From NCBI GenBank assembly GCA_947650365.1, contig OX393557.1, positions 29,823,359-29,887,358 on the forward strand: a DNA stretch of 64,000 bases, read 5' to 3'. Positions 44,176 through 55,817 of this stretch are shown here, piece after piece. The stretch comes from Chamaelirium japonicum. Lineage: Eukaryota; Streptophyta; Magnoliopsida; Liliales; Melanthiaceae. The notes under the pieces were generated by a model. That model was not told where the DNA came from and searched no databases. It saw only the letters and a list, made by a program, of their open reading frames with translations. The position numbers and the translations under genes were made by a program. Each line of letters starts with the position of its first letter. The stretch's first letter is position 1.

Positions 44176-44342
44176 GTTTGGCACCGTCTGTGGGATCCGA
44201 ACGAAAAGTCAAGCTCTCTCTACTACTACTAGATCGGTTGAACAGACAACCGATCTTGATAGTCAAACTTCCTCGCCCCCCCAGTTGATCAGACAACTGT
44301 TCGGACATCAGCACTCTCGTTGTACCCTTCGCTCTCTACTAA

Positions 44343-46180
44343 ATGGCGAGAACTAAGCATCAGGGTCAACCAGAAGGAAGTAATACTCGACAACCTCGTC
44401 CTGAGACTCGTTCAATGAGTCAAAGGCTCAATTTCGGACAGCCCCTTGCTGTCCCCGATGTGGGGGTTCACTTAGGAAGTGGAAGATCAGTCGATCGACC
44501 GATCGCCCCTCTTCATCAATCAATTGGGCAGATTGTTCCTGCTGCTGAGAATCCTCCATCGATATATCAAATATCGACAGTCGATTTTCAACTGCTCCAA
44601 TTGGCAAAGAAAAACGCCACCCTCACCGCTGAGAGTGACACTCTCAAGAAAGCAGCTTCCGAGGCTGGGATCGCTCTTCCTATCCCCTCTACAAGTGAGA
44701 GGGTCGATCTTCCACGACAGTCAATCCATTCCGAGCAACGGAGGTCAATGGGCACTGCTGCCTTCGAGAGGATTCGTCGCGACCCAATTCCCTCCGCTGC
44801 CCCATGGAAGCAGAGTGTTTGGGATCGCCTCGACGATGAGTCCTCCCAATCCTCTTCTGGACGCAACTGCGACAAAAAAGCACCTTCAAAGCCTGACGTA
44901 CCGAGAAGACACCAGATGAAAGGAGCTCCTTCAAAGAGTAGAGTATCCCCTTCCATTCCACTTCAGCGTGGACTTGGATTGGACCTTCGCCACCGACTCC
45001 AACCTGCTGAGACTCAGAGGCTTGAACAAGACCTCTCGATCTTGCCTCTCGATCTGCACCCGAGTCGAGGACATGGTCGTAGAGAAGGCTATTCATCTGC
45101 CGGACCTCTCCATCGAAGCCTGTTCGAAACTACATTTCCAAGGGGATGGAGAACTCCCACTCTCCCCAAATTCAACTGCCTCAAGGGAGATCCGATTCTC
45201 CATGTACTCGCCTTCAAGCAAGCTTTGACGCCGCACGAAGAAGAGAATAATGTACTCTGTCGCACCTTCGCGGGAAGTCTCGACGAACCCTCTCTCGATT
45301 GGTACCATAATCTCAGAGCTGGGTCCATTACCCAGTTCAATATTTTGGTCAATCTTTTTGTGCAGCATTATCAGCTGAACATGAAGCCGAAAAAGAATCT
45401 CGACTCCCTATATCGATTAAGAATGGGTGTCGACGAGAGTCTCCGTAGCTTCACAAGGAGATTCCGTAACGAGCACGCCGCCCTCTCCGGGAGACATTTG
45501 GATGATGAAGCCATTATGTTGGCTTTCCAGAATGCTCTCCGCTTTGATCTACACATCTATAACGACTTCATTCGCAATCCCCCTCCTTCCCTGGGTTCAA
45601 TGTTTGATCGAATTCAGAGGGAGATTGAGGTTGAAGATAATCAAGTTGCCTGAAAAGGGCGAGAGTCAAAGCGAAGGCCTGCGGAGAGAGAGGCTCTGAA
45701 GTATGCTGCCAAAGCTCACAACGCTGAGGCAGCAGCCCCCCCTGCTAACAAACGGTCGAAGAACGATGGACGACGATCCCCGACGAAGACCACTTTCACT
45801 GAGTGGAATTTGCCGGTCGAACAGATCCTCGACCGCATTCAACATGAAGTATTCCTTCGAAGACCGAATCCTCTTCAACCGAATACTAAATTCATTGCTG
45901 ACAAAACGGTTTATTGCGACTTCCACCGAAGCCACGGCCATTCCACCGATCGGTGCTATCGGCTAAAATTTCACCTCGAAGACTTGTTGCGAGAGGGTCA
46001 TCTACAAGAATTCACCAAAGATGGGCAAGATCAACGCCGATCCTCCGCAAAAGGGAAAGAAGCATGCTGGGTCCATCAAATCTCTTCCAATCGATCTTCT
46101 CTTACTGTGAATGCCAACGTCTTCGGCATTCACGGATCATTGCACAATCAAGCGGTGACCGGGAAAGAAGTTGATCGGTA
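44343..46180 (+). mobile_element. gag region of the Tat element
   Basis: A long frame starts MARTKHQGQPEGSNTRQPRP. The retrotransposon gag core lies around 45150-45560 (FTRRFRNEHAALSG; DDEAIMLAFQNAL) and a zinc-knuckle-like stretch (CDFHRSHGHSTDRCYRL) follows near 45915. This is the capsid protein of the particle. Confidence 0.85.
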
Positions 46181-46249
46181 AGTTTGACGTATCTTCCATG
46201 TTCGTGCTGCTACGAACAAAGGGGACACATGGATCGAGAAGCCTATCGA

Positions 46250-46800
46250 GGGTTTAGCTTGGCCTTCCATCGTCTTCAACGACTCAGACCTTCAAGGAGT
46301 TCATACTCCACATCGAGACCCCCTGGTCCTAAAGCTCCTTGTTGATGGAAGCACTGTCAATCGAATCCTCATCGACACCGAAAGCTCCATCGACATTATG
46401 TTCTCAGACTGCTTCAAACGTCTGGGACATAAATATTCGACCCTTGATGTCGTCCCAACGGTGATTACTGGTTTCAACAGTGAACAAAGCATCACTATGG
46501 GCGAATCAAGGTTCACTCTCGATCTCAACCGAGAGACTCGAGTCTCGGTGAGATTTGCTATCGTCGAAGGAACATCCAGCTACAATGCCATTCTCGGGCG
46601 ACCATTTCTCCACCAGATAAATGCCATCTCTTCTCCTTATCATCAACTCCTCAAATTTGCAACAGGAGAAGGTATTATCTGTATACGAGGAGATCAACAA
46701 GCCGGGAGATCATGTGAAGCCGCTGCTGCAAAAACAGATCGTAAGATCAATATTGCCCCTCCAAAGCGGTCACGAGACGAAGCTGGCCCCTCTTCCAAAT
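46250..46800 (+). mobile_element. Protease region of the Tat element
   Basis: Retropepsin-type stretch with an active-site-like segment (ILIDTESSIDIMF) and the downstream YNAILGRPFLH motif shared by Tat elements. Confidence 0.8.
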
Positions 46801-46859
46801 AGCAATCAAAGGAGATTCCACTGATCGAGCCCCCACTAATCGAAAGGGAAGCCTCACCT

Positions 46860-48360
46860 TCAATTGAAGAAATCATCCCAATCAATATCGGCAGTGTAGA
46901 TCTCCATCGACAAACATTTATTGGTACCGGTCTTAGCGACGCAGAAGCGCGAGACATGGTATCCTTCCTTTAGTCCAACATCGATGTCTTCGCCTGGTGT
47001 TTTGAAGATATGCCAGGAATCAATCCAGATGATGCCTGCCACCGGCTCGCTATCAAAGAAGAAGTAAAACCCGTCAAGCAAAAGCCACGCACAATACGAC
47101 CAAAACTACAAATTGCAGTTCAAGAAGAGATCAGTAAACTACTCGCGTCAGGCTTCATCCGTGAAGTAGAGTATCCTACTTGGATCTCCAATATAGTTGC
47201 TGTTCCAAAGAAGAACGGGAAGGTCAGAGTGTGCATCGACTTCACCAACCTCAACAAGGCTTGTCCCAAAGATCCATTTCCTATGCCAAGGATAGATAGA
47301 CTCGTCGATGCCACTGCTGGCCACGAGTTACTATCTTTCATGGATGGATACTCCGGGTACAATCAAATTCCACTTCACTTTGATGATCAAGAGAAGACAT
47401 GCTTTGTGACTAGCCGGGGTCTTTACTGCTATAATGTAATGCCATTCGGTCTCAAAAATACTGGCTCTACCTATCAAAGGTTAGTCACAAAGATGTTCGA
47501 AAATCAGACCGGTCACAACGTCGAAGTCTACGTTGACGATCTCCTCACAAAGAGCTCCACTCGAGGAAAACATCTATCCGATCTGGCAGAAACCTTTCAA
47601 GTCCTTCGGAAGTACCGTATGAAGCTCAATCCAGCCAAGTGTGCTTTCGGAGTTCAATCGGGCAAATTCCTGGGTCATTTTGTGACCAGGAGGGGCATTG
47701 AAGCCAACCCCGACCAAATTCGAGCCATCCTTGACATGCCATCACCTACGAATCGAAAGGAAGTTCAGCGCCTCACTGGAAGGTTAGCAGCCCTCAATCG
47801 GTTAATCTTGAAGTCTTCTGACAAATGCAAACCACTCTTCGATAAACTACGAAAGGCGGATACATCTGGATGGAGTCCAAGTTGCGAAGAAGCTTTCCAA
47901 GACATCAAGAAATATCTGGTGCAAGCTCCTATCCTGACGGCTCCACTTCCAAAAGAAGATCTAGGGCTCTACCTTGCTATCATCGATCAAGCAATCAGTG
48001 CAGTCTTAGTCAGCAGAAGAGAAGGCATCGAGCGTCCGGTCTACTACATCAGCCATACTCTTCTTCCGACTGAAACTCGCTACTCAAAAACTGAGAGGGT
48101 CATTCTGGCCTTGCTTACTGCATCACGTCGCCTCCAACCCTATTTTGTCTCTCATCAGATTACTGTCATTTCAGAACACCCACTCAAAGATATCGTTGAC
48201 AAAGCTGGTCGAGCTGGTCGAATGACCAAATGGGTGATCGAAATGAGTGCCCTGGGGATTCAATTCGAACCTCGCACTTCAATCAAAGGACAGGCAATTG
48301 CTGATTTTCTAGCTGACTTTCCAGTTGAAGACCCCATAACCTGGGAAGAAGACATTGATA
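46860..48360 (+). mobile_element. Reverse transcriptase and first RNase H of the Tat element
   Basis: RT motifs in order: VRVCIDFTNLNKACPKDPFP, DGYSGYNQI, NVMPFGLKNTGSTYQR, EVYVDDLL, KFLGHFVTRRGIEANP. RNase H follows with KTERVILALLTASRRLQPYF and RMTKWVIEMSALGIQFEPR. Order and motifs match gypsy pol. Confidence 0.9.
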
Positions 48361-48419
48361 TGCGCCTTGAAGATGAAGTTGGTCCCCCGCTCGATCCGGT
48401 TATAAAAACCAATCCAAGC

Positions 48420-48890
48420 CTTGAGGCTATTGCTCCAATTCCTCCATGGAAGCTTTATACTGATGGAGCTTCAAGTGCGATCGGTTCGGGAACTGGGATA
48501 GTCTTGATATCCCCCGAACTCGATCATCTTCAGAAGGCTACTCTTCTCAGGTTCAATGCCACCAACAACGAAGCCGAATATGAAGCACTCATTTCCGGAC
48601 TCGAAATGGCTGAATCTCTGGGGGTAGATCGAATCATCGTCTACAGCGATTCCCAGCTGATTATAAGGCAAATCAACGGAGAATATACAGCTCGTGAAGA
48701 AAGAATGCAACTCTACCTGGCCTTAGTATGATGTCTTCAACAATGTTTTACTAATATTGATTTCGTTCAAATCCCAAGAGCAGAGAATCGAGAAGCAGAT
48801 GCCTTAGCCAATGCTGCCTCTGTTCTTGGAGACTCTCTCGGAGGAAGACAAATACAAATTGATTATCAAGAAGTACCCAAGACCACCCCT
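48420..48890 (+). mobile_element. Second, archaeal-type RNase H of the Tat element
   Basis: WKLYTDGASSAIGSGTGIVL, ATNNEAEYEALISGLEMA and VYSDSQLIIRQINGEY are the hallmarks of the extra archaeal-like RNase H that Tat-clade elements carry between the first RNase H and integrase. Downstream IPRAENREADALANAAS completes the fold. Confidence 0.9.
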
Positions 48891-48959
48891 GAACAATAGA
48901 TCCTTGCTACTACAAAAAGATCTGGGGGTGAAAATCAACTGATACTGAACCTTACCACT

Positions 48960-50213
48960 ACACGTGAGCTCGAGGATTGGAGACAGTCAATTTTCGACTT
49001 CTTCAAACATGGCAAAATGCCAGAAGATCCAAATCAAGCCCGAAAACTTCAAAGAAAGCTTCCATGCTATATCATTCAAGGAGAAGATATATACTTCAAA
49101 TCTCACAATGGGATGTTGCTCAAGTGCATTGGCCCTGAACAAGCAAAGGCAATCCTGATTGATATCCACTCTGGGGCCTGCGGGAATCATTCGGGAGGAA
49201 GATCACTTGAAGCCAAGATAAAATTGCAAGGTTACTACTGGCCAACAATGGCAAGGGATGCTCACCAACTGGTTCAAAGGTGCGAGGCATTCCAACGACA
49301 CGCTCGGGCTATCCATCTCCCTGCAGATGAGCTTCACCAACTGTCGAGTCCGTGGCCTTTCCATCAATGGGGATTCGACTTCTTGGGTCCCTTTCCTCTA
49401 ACCCCGAGCAAGAAGAAATATCTACTGCTGGCCACAGATTACTTCACCAAATGGGTCGAAGCTATGCCACTCTTCCGAGAGACCGACAATGAAGTGATCA
49501 AGTTCATTCGACACAACATCTTCTCAAGGTTTGACACACCTTAAATTCTTGTTGCTGACAATGGAGCTCAATTTGACTCCGACAAGTTCTGAGAATTCTG
49601 CCTGAACAACGAAATCAAGCTTTTTTATTCAACTCCAAGATATCCTTAATACAATGGTCAAGCTGAAGCCTCCAATAGAGCTATTCTTGGTATACTCAAA
49701 AAGAAACTCAACGACAAGAAAGGATTGTGAGAACAAGTCCTACCTGAAATTCTTTGGGGATATCGCACAACTCCGAGAAGATCAACAGGGTTCTCACCTT
49801 TCCGTCTGACATATGGATCGAAAGCAGTACTTCCGACAGAGAATATATCAAATACTTTGAAGACCAGAGCAGTTGAAGAAGGGATCAATAAAGAGCTTCG
49901 CGTCGATGATCTGGATTTCTCTGAAGAACTACGAGATCGAGCATCCCTTCGTGTGGCCAAGTATCAACAAAAGATCAAGCAAGCCTACGATCTAAAGGTC
50001 TACAAACGGCAATTCCCAATTGGCAGTCTGGTCCTCAGAGCAGTCTTCTACAACACGAAGGAGCACAGCAGTGGAAAACTAGCTCCCAACTGGGAAGGAC
50101 CCTACATTGTGGAATCAGTAGGAGGCAAAGGGTCTTACCGACTGATTTCACCAGAAGGAGAAAGACTGCCACGAGCTTGGAATGCTAGGCACCTCAAATT
50201 GTTCTATCCATGA
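48960..50213 (+). mobile_element. Integrase region of the Tat element
   Basis: Contains an HHCC-like N-terminal region (HSGACGNHSGGRSLEAKI, YYWPTMARDA), the catalytic core (WPFHQWGFDFLGPFP, YFTKWVEAMPL) and a C-terminal part ending WNARHLKLFYP at 50213, as in other Tat elements. Confidence 0.85.
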
Positions 50214-50324
50214 TGTAAATACCATGATGAATAAAGTTCTCTTTCAAATATTCAAGTGTGCAAATGTTCAGCTTTTCAATTCAAGTTCTGAAGCAGTTTC
50301 AAATCATCTACATTCAAATTACCA

Positions 50325-50665
50325 GGTCGTTTAACTAGTTTGGGTGTTTGAGTTGCGACTCGACCCCTTACAGGTAAATGTTAAACGATTTCGGGTTGTG
50401 CTACAACACAACCTTCAAATTACTACGTCTATTTAACAGGTTTGGGAGTTTTATGTTGCAACACTATCCCTTACTTATAACTGTTGAATGGCCTTCAATT
50501 TCAAATTCAATATCGTCTAACAGGTTTGGGTGCTTGAGTTATGACTCAACCCCTCACATACAAATGTTAACGATTTCAAGTTGTGTTATAACAACCTTCA
50601 ATTTTCGAGTTACTTAACAAGTTTGGGTGATCGAGTTGTGACTTGACCCCTTATATTCAAGTGTA
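50325..50665. repeat. Four degenerate repeats of about 95 bp downstream of pol
   Basis: A GTTTGGGTG..GAGTTGYGACTYGACCCCTTA block recurs at about 50338, 50438, 50522 and 50619 with considerable divergence. It separates pol from the 3' end of the antisense gene. Confidence 0.65.
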
Positions 50666-50845
50666 CGAATATTTAATCATTCCAATACTATCCAGAACAT
50701 AACATTCAAAGGATTCAATACCAGAGACATTCAATTTCGAACAACCAAAAAGATATCTTTATTATCAAAAAGGATCAAATACAAAGAGTGAGCTTTTGTG
50801 TGAAGAGTTTACAGGTACAACAAGCAAAAAAGAAGATAGAATACA

Positions 50846-53715
50846 TCAGGGTTTAGCCACACTATGAGCACATGACTTCTCTCCTTCAGATCCACCGCGA
50901 GCTTTGCTCGCCACAGAAGCCTTGGAAGATCGGACGCTGCTAGCATGGACCCTGAGGGCTTCCACCGCATTCTTGGCCGTCTCCCTATAACTCGCGCATT
51001 CAGCACGCATATGCTCCAGCTCCTTTTTGAGAGCCTCCTCCTTGGCAGTTGAGGCTGTCTCCTTAGCAGCAAGAGCGGCATCCCTTGCAGCAAGTTCAGC
51101 CTCCAACTCCTTTATTCGAGTCACGCGATTAAAGAATAAGTTCTCGATCTTGAAAAATCGATTCTTCAACTCCTCGAGCTCGTGACCCCGGGCCTCGTAA
51201 CTGTTCTGCCAGCCCTTGCTTTCGAGCTTCTCCTTGCGAAGAGTCTTGATCTTAGCTTTCAAGGCCTCCTTCTTGGAGAAGAGAAGTTCCCTCAGCTTAT
51301 CCTTCTCTTCGTTTGCAGCCTCCAATTCAGCTGACAAACGTGATACCTCAGATGAAGCTTCCCGTTCGCCTGCCTTCCTGAAGAGCTTGCTCGCAAATTT
51401 CAAAACTGCTGAGTTCTGCAAATAGACAGAAGAGTTAGAATTATTTTGAAGATACAACTCAATGATCGATCAAGCAGATGCACATACCACTACTTCAAGC
51501 CTGTCGAAGGCTTCATCCAGAGTAGCTTCCGGAAGGTTGCAGAGCTTCCGGATCACACTAGTTGGGTGGTTGATGTCAACCTCACCCAAGTTCTTTATTT
51601 TCTGAGTCATGCCAACAGGCGTACCTACAATCAACACCAAAGTTCAAAGAGTTAGAATAAATTCAAACTTTGAAGGCAAGACAATCAAGGCAAATTAGTG
51701 CGGATACTTGAGACATCGACTCGAGGAGCCTTTCCCTTCCCACGGTCGGAGCTCTTACCCCGAGGGGTCGACTTCTCCTTAGTGGGAGTTGGCTCTGGCT
51801 GGGGTTGGGGAGCCCCATCGCCCACACGGCTCTCTCTCTCCAAGTGAATAGGAGAAGGAGCACCCTGGGGAGGTGAGACCCCCCCTTCCTCTTGCTGCCC
51901 GCTTGGTTGATCGAGCCCCGCCATGAGAGCAGCAACTTCCTCAGCCAAAGAGCGCGAGGGGGGTGGAGGTTGCTTAACCTCCAAACCCCCGCTCGTAGTC
52001 GCACCTTCGATACGAGGAACTTCGGGAGGCATTTGATCGAGGGGCGTGGGGTTGCTTCCAACCCCACCACTCCCCGAGAATTTGATCTTTAAGCGCATCG
52101 GGCGCTTCTTCAGCTCCTCGAAGTGATAGGCGGGAACCACCTTGTGGCCGTCGCCTTCTGCATCCATCACCCCTTCCATGCGACGGGCCTTATCCTCATC
52201 GATGGGGATAGGTTGAGAGTCTTCTTCTTCTTCTTCACCACCAGTGGGGGTGGGAGGAAGGTCATCCCCACCACCCCCCTGTCCTTGGTCACCACCAGTG
52301 GGGGTGGGAGGAATTTCTTCCTCACCACCCCCATTTCCACCGTCCCCATCAGTGGGGGTGGGAGGAAGATCATCCTCACCACCCCCATCTTCATCATCAT
52401 CGTCGTTGCTGTTGCTACCATTTTCAGCATCTTCTTCTTCTTCTTCTTCTTCCTTGTTTTCCTTCTTCTTTTCTTCTTCCTCTTCTTCTTCATCTTCCTC
52501 TTTCTTCTTTCCTTGTTCCTCATCTTCCTTCTGCTTGATGAGGATTTTCCTCTTCTTCGCTGGGCCCCGGCGTATCACCAACTTCTCCTCAGTGGTGGGC
52601 AATCAGCGCCTCGCACCATAGGCCTTCTTCTCGACCCGAATCTTTCTGGTAATCTTGCCCGACTGAGGATCCTCCTCATAGTCGGAGTACAAGACTTCGT
52701 TGTCTTCATACCTGGTCTGTAATCGATGGAGGAGATTGGCGTTGCCATACCTGACTGGGCAGTTCGAAAACTGCTTCCATGATCTGGTACCACAGGTCAA
52801 TTCCAGGAACAGGTTGTCGATGGCCCCAACCCGCTCAGAAGGCCAAGCCAGCTCACCTCCTACATAGTACATCTTGATCTCCTTGTTCACGTCGGCGCGA
52901 GTAGTCTCGGGCACTGAAAGTGGAGTCCAGGCACCAGCAACTGAGAGCGGCCACTCAGTGAAGAGTTTGTCAGAAGGGACCGTGTCAGCGAGGGGGCGCA
53001 AGGCAGAAACACTTGTCAGGTTGAAGAAAGGGCTGTCTTTCCTCGAAGCCCATCTATAATGATAGAAAAAGTAGCCCAATTCAATCCGGGCCTCTTCGTC
53101 GTCCGGGATGCTGGAGTAGCACTCCCTTAGCTCCTTCTAGAAATCGGATTCTACGCGGCAGAAGGCGTAGATTATCCTCCATGCATTTCCGGTGAGCTGT
53201 CCTAGGCAAAGGCCGGAGGTATTTAGCAGCCTCGCGGCGAACGGCAGCAGTGGAAGACGCAGTCCGCAGTTCAACTGGCCCACTGAGACCACTGTCCCCA
53301 TCACCTACTCTATACTGGCAATATTAACGAACACTGTCCGTTTGTCGATGCCAAACCCGGACAGGACCCCTGACAGAGATGACTGGTTCTTCCCCTCTGT
53401 GAAGCACGCCAGCAGTTTTTACCACTTTGCCCTCTTCGTGTCGGTGAGCTGGCCACCCGTGTTGTAAACATAGGCAGGCTCCTCCGTCAGAGACAACAAA
53501 GGGCCCAAAACAAATTTCACCTTCGGAATATGCTCCGGCCTTGATGGAGCAGAGGCAAATCCAACCCCTATGTGCCTCTTGCCCAACTCGCCCAACTCCA
53601 TGAGCGCTGCTTTGCCCTTGCCGCGACCTTTGGGGGGGGATGATTCTTCAGCAATCTCCTTCCCCTTCCTCTTGGACGGAACTGCGTTCTTCTTCAAACT
53701 GCCAGAAGACGCCAT
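50846..53715 (-). mobile_element. Antisense accessory gene of the Tat element
   Basis: Minus-strand coding-like DNA runs from an ATG at 53715 to a stop at 50846, convergent with pol. Parts in order: a basic N-terminus (KRKGKE, KGRGKGK); a globular domain (GYFFYHYRW, GELAWPSERVGAIDNL, CGTRSWKQFSNCPVRYGN) reminiscent of the plant 'putative gypsy-type transposon' family (PF04195); a highly acidic stretch; a Pro-rich tract; and a 200-residue coiled coil rich in Glu, Lys, Ala. At least two gaps between open stretches have consensus splice borders, so it may be spliced. It has some breaks. Antisense genes are known in some Tat elements such as maize Grande; the function is unknown. Confidence 0.7.
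52236..52400 (-). repeat. 54-bp coding repeats in the antisense gene
   Basis: CCAGTGGGGGTGGGAGG recurs at 52241, 52295 and 52349, exactly 54 bp apart, giving an 18-residue repeat with a PPTPTGG core between acidic runs. Confidence 0.8.
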
Positions 53716-53816
53716 TTGACCGATCAAAAGAAAACAGAGAACGAGAGATTGGGAGCTAAAATTCTGGACTTCGAAAAATTTCTGAAAGCGTGAGGCGAAA
53801 ATGACAACCAGAGAAG

Positions 53817-53824
53817 CTTAAATA
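53817..53824 (-). promoter_or_regulatory. TATA-like box of the antisense gene
   Basis: TATTTAAG on the minus strand about 100 bp before the ATG at 53715. Confidence 0.45.
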
Positions 53825-53854
53825 TCCTGAGGGAATTGGCACACAAATCGATAG

Positions 53855-53903
53855 GACACGTGTCATCACCATATCAAATCATATGTTTTTGCAGGTACAC
53901 GTG
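53855..53903 (-). promoter_or_regulatory. Two G-box/ABRE-like sites upstream of the antisense gene
   Basis: GACACGTGTC (53855-53864, a perfect palindrome) and CCACGTGT on the minus strand (CACGTG at 53898-53903) lie 30-80 bp upstream of the TATA-like box, a promoter-like arrangement that could respond to bZIP or bHLH factors such as ABA regulators. Confidence 0.45.
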
Positions 53904-54169
53904 GCATCTATCCGTAGCAAGCGCAAAACCAGGCGAACCGTCGGACCAGATGAAGCGTCAGACCGCCGGTCCAAGTGAGCCACCGGTCCAAGCGAACCAC
54001 CCGTCCAAGTGAACCGGATTGCCGGTTCAAAAGGCTCACCTGTCCGATCAAACCAAAAATTTAAACAGAAAAAATCAAACTCCATCAACGTTCAAGACTC
54101 TGCCCGAAGATCACGAAGAAAAACAGGCTATACTACCGCCTCGACTGGGCAGGTTCGAAACTTAACCTC

Positions 54170-55680
54170 GAGTGACTGTATTTAACCGATCGATCAGACT
54201 TGACCGATCGGTCAAATTCATTCGATCGGTCGATTTTCTACTGGATCAAACAAAAAACTTTGCTTTTTGCCCGATCCCACCAACCTCGACCGGTTGAATT
54301 TAACCGATCGGTCAGACTTGACTGATCGGTCAAATTCATTCGATCGATCGATTTTCTACTGGATCAGGCAAAAAACTTTGCTTTTTGCCCGATCCCACCA
54401 ACCTCAACCGGTTGAATTTAACCGATCGGTCAGACTTGACCGATCGGTCAAATTCATCCGATCGGTCGATTTTCTACTGGATCAGGCAAAAAACTTAGCT
54501 TTTTGCCCGATCCCGCCAACCTTGACCGGTTGAATTTAACCGATCAGTCAGACTTGACCGATCGGTCAAATTCATCGGATCGGTCGATTTTCTACTGGAT
54601 CAGGCAAAAAAACTTTGCTTTTTGCCCGATCCCGCCAACCTCGATCGGTTGAATTTAACCGATCGGTCAGACTTGACCGATCGGTCAAATTTATCCGATC
54701 GGTCGATTTTCTACTGGATCAGGCAAAAAAACTTTGCTTTTTGCTAGATCCCGCCAACCTCGACCGGTTGAATTTAACCGATCGGTCAGACTTGACCGAT
54801 AGGTCAAATTCATCCGATCGGATGATTTTCTACTGGATCAGGCAAAAAACTTTGCTTTTTGCTCGATCCCGCCAACCTCGACCGGTTGAATTTAACCGAT
54901 CGGTCAGACTTGATCGATCAGTCAAATTCATCCGATCGGTCGATTTTCTACTGGATCAGGCAAAAAACTTGACTTTTTTCCCGATCCCGCCAACCTCGAC
55001 CGATTGAATTTAACCGATCGGTCAAACTTGACCGATCGATCAAATTCAACCGATCGGTCGAATTTCTACTGGATCAGTCAGAAAACTGTGTTTTCTGACC
55101 GATCACTCCAACCCCGACCGGTTGAAATTAACCGATCGGTCAAACTTGACCGATCGGTCAAATTCAACCGATCGGTCGAGATCAGTCAGAAAACTGTGTT
55201 TTCTGACCGATCACTCCAACCCCGACCGGTTGAAATTAACCGATCGGTCAAACTTGACCGATCGGTCAAATTCAACCGATCGGTCGAATTTCTACTGGAT
55301 CAGTCATAAAACTGTGTTTTCTGACCGATCACTCCAACCCCGACCGGTTGAAATTAATCGATCGGTCAAACTTGACCGATCGGTCAAATTCAACCGATCG
55401 GTCGAATTTCTACTGGATCAGTCAGAAAACTGTGTTTTCTGACCGATCACTCCAACCCCGACCGGTTGAATTTAACCGATCGGTCAAACTTGACCGATCG
55501 ATCAAATTCAACCGATCGGTCGAATTTCTACCGGATCAGTCAGAAAACTGTGTTTTCTGACCGATCACTCCAACCCCGATCGGTTGAAATTAACCGATCG
55601 GTCAAAATTGACCGATCGGTCAAATTCAACCGATCGGTCAAAATTGACCGATCGGTCAATTTTGACCGATCAGTCAGAAG
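54170..55680. repeat. 118-bp tandem array dense in GACCGATCGGTC palindromes
   Basis: About twelve and a half units. Unit landmarks (GACCGGTTGAA or variant) fall at 54288, 54406, 54524, 54643, 54762, 54880, 54998, 55116, 55224, 55342, 55460 and 55578: period 118, with one 108-bp unit. Two subtypes exist: the first seven units carry TTTGCTTTTTGCCCGATCCC, the last five carry TGTGTTTTCTGACCGATCAC. Each unit holds three or four copies of the palindrome or near variants. 118 is not divisible by three, so frames here are artefacts. Confidence 0.92.
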
Positions 55681-55817
55681 TTGGCCGATGAAAATCTTAT
55701 TTTCAAAACACTAACATTCAATAAAAACTCCTCTACATGTGTAACAGGGGTCATCAACTTTGCACCACGAATCCAAGCCAGCCAAAGTGGCCTCTTAGCT
55801 AACTTGGAGGGGGTAAC

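Noticed and set aside
52123-52722. 199-codon plus-strand frame opposite the antisense gene
   Set aside because: Phe/Ser/Leu-rich complement of the acidic coding tract; the minus strand has the sensible composition.
54170-55680. CRISPR-like array
   Set aside because: Units are contiguous 118-bp tandem repeats without unique spacers, in a eukaryotic genome.
54267-55714. Series of 70-130-codon open frames with SVRLDRSVKF motifs
   Set aside because: They are translations of the 118-bp array, whose period is not a multiple of three and whose frames shift from unit to unit.
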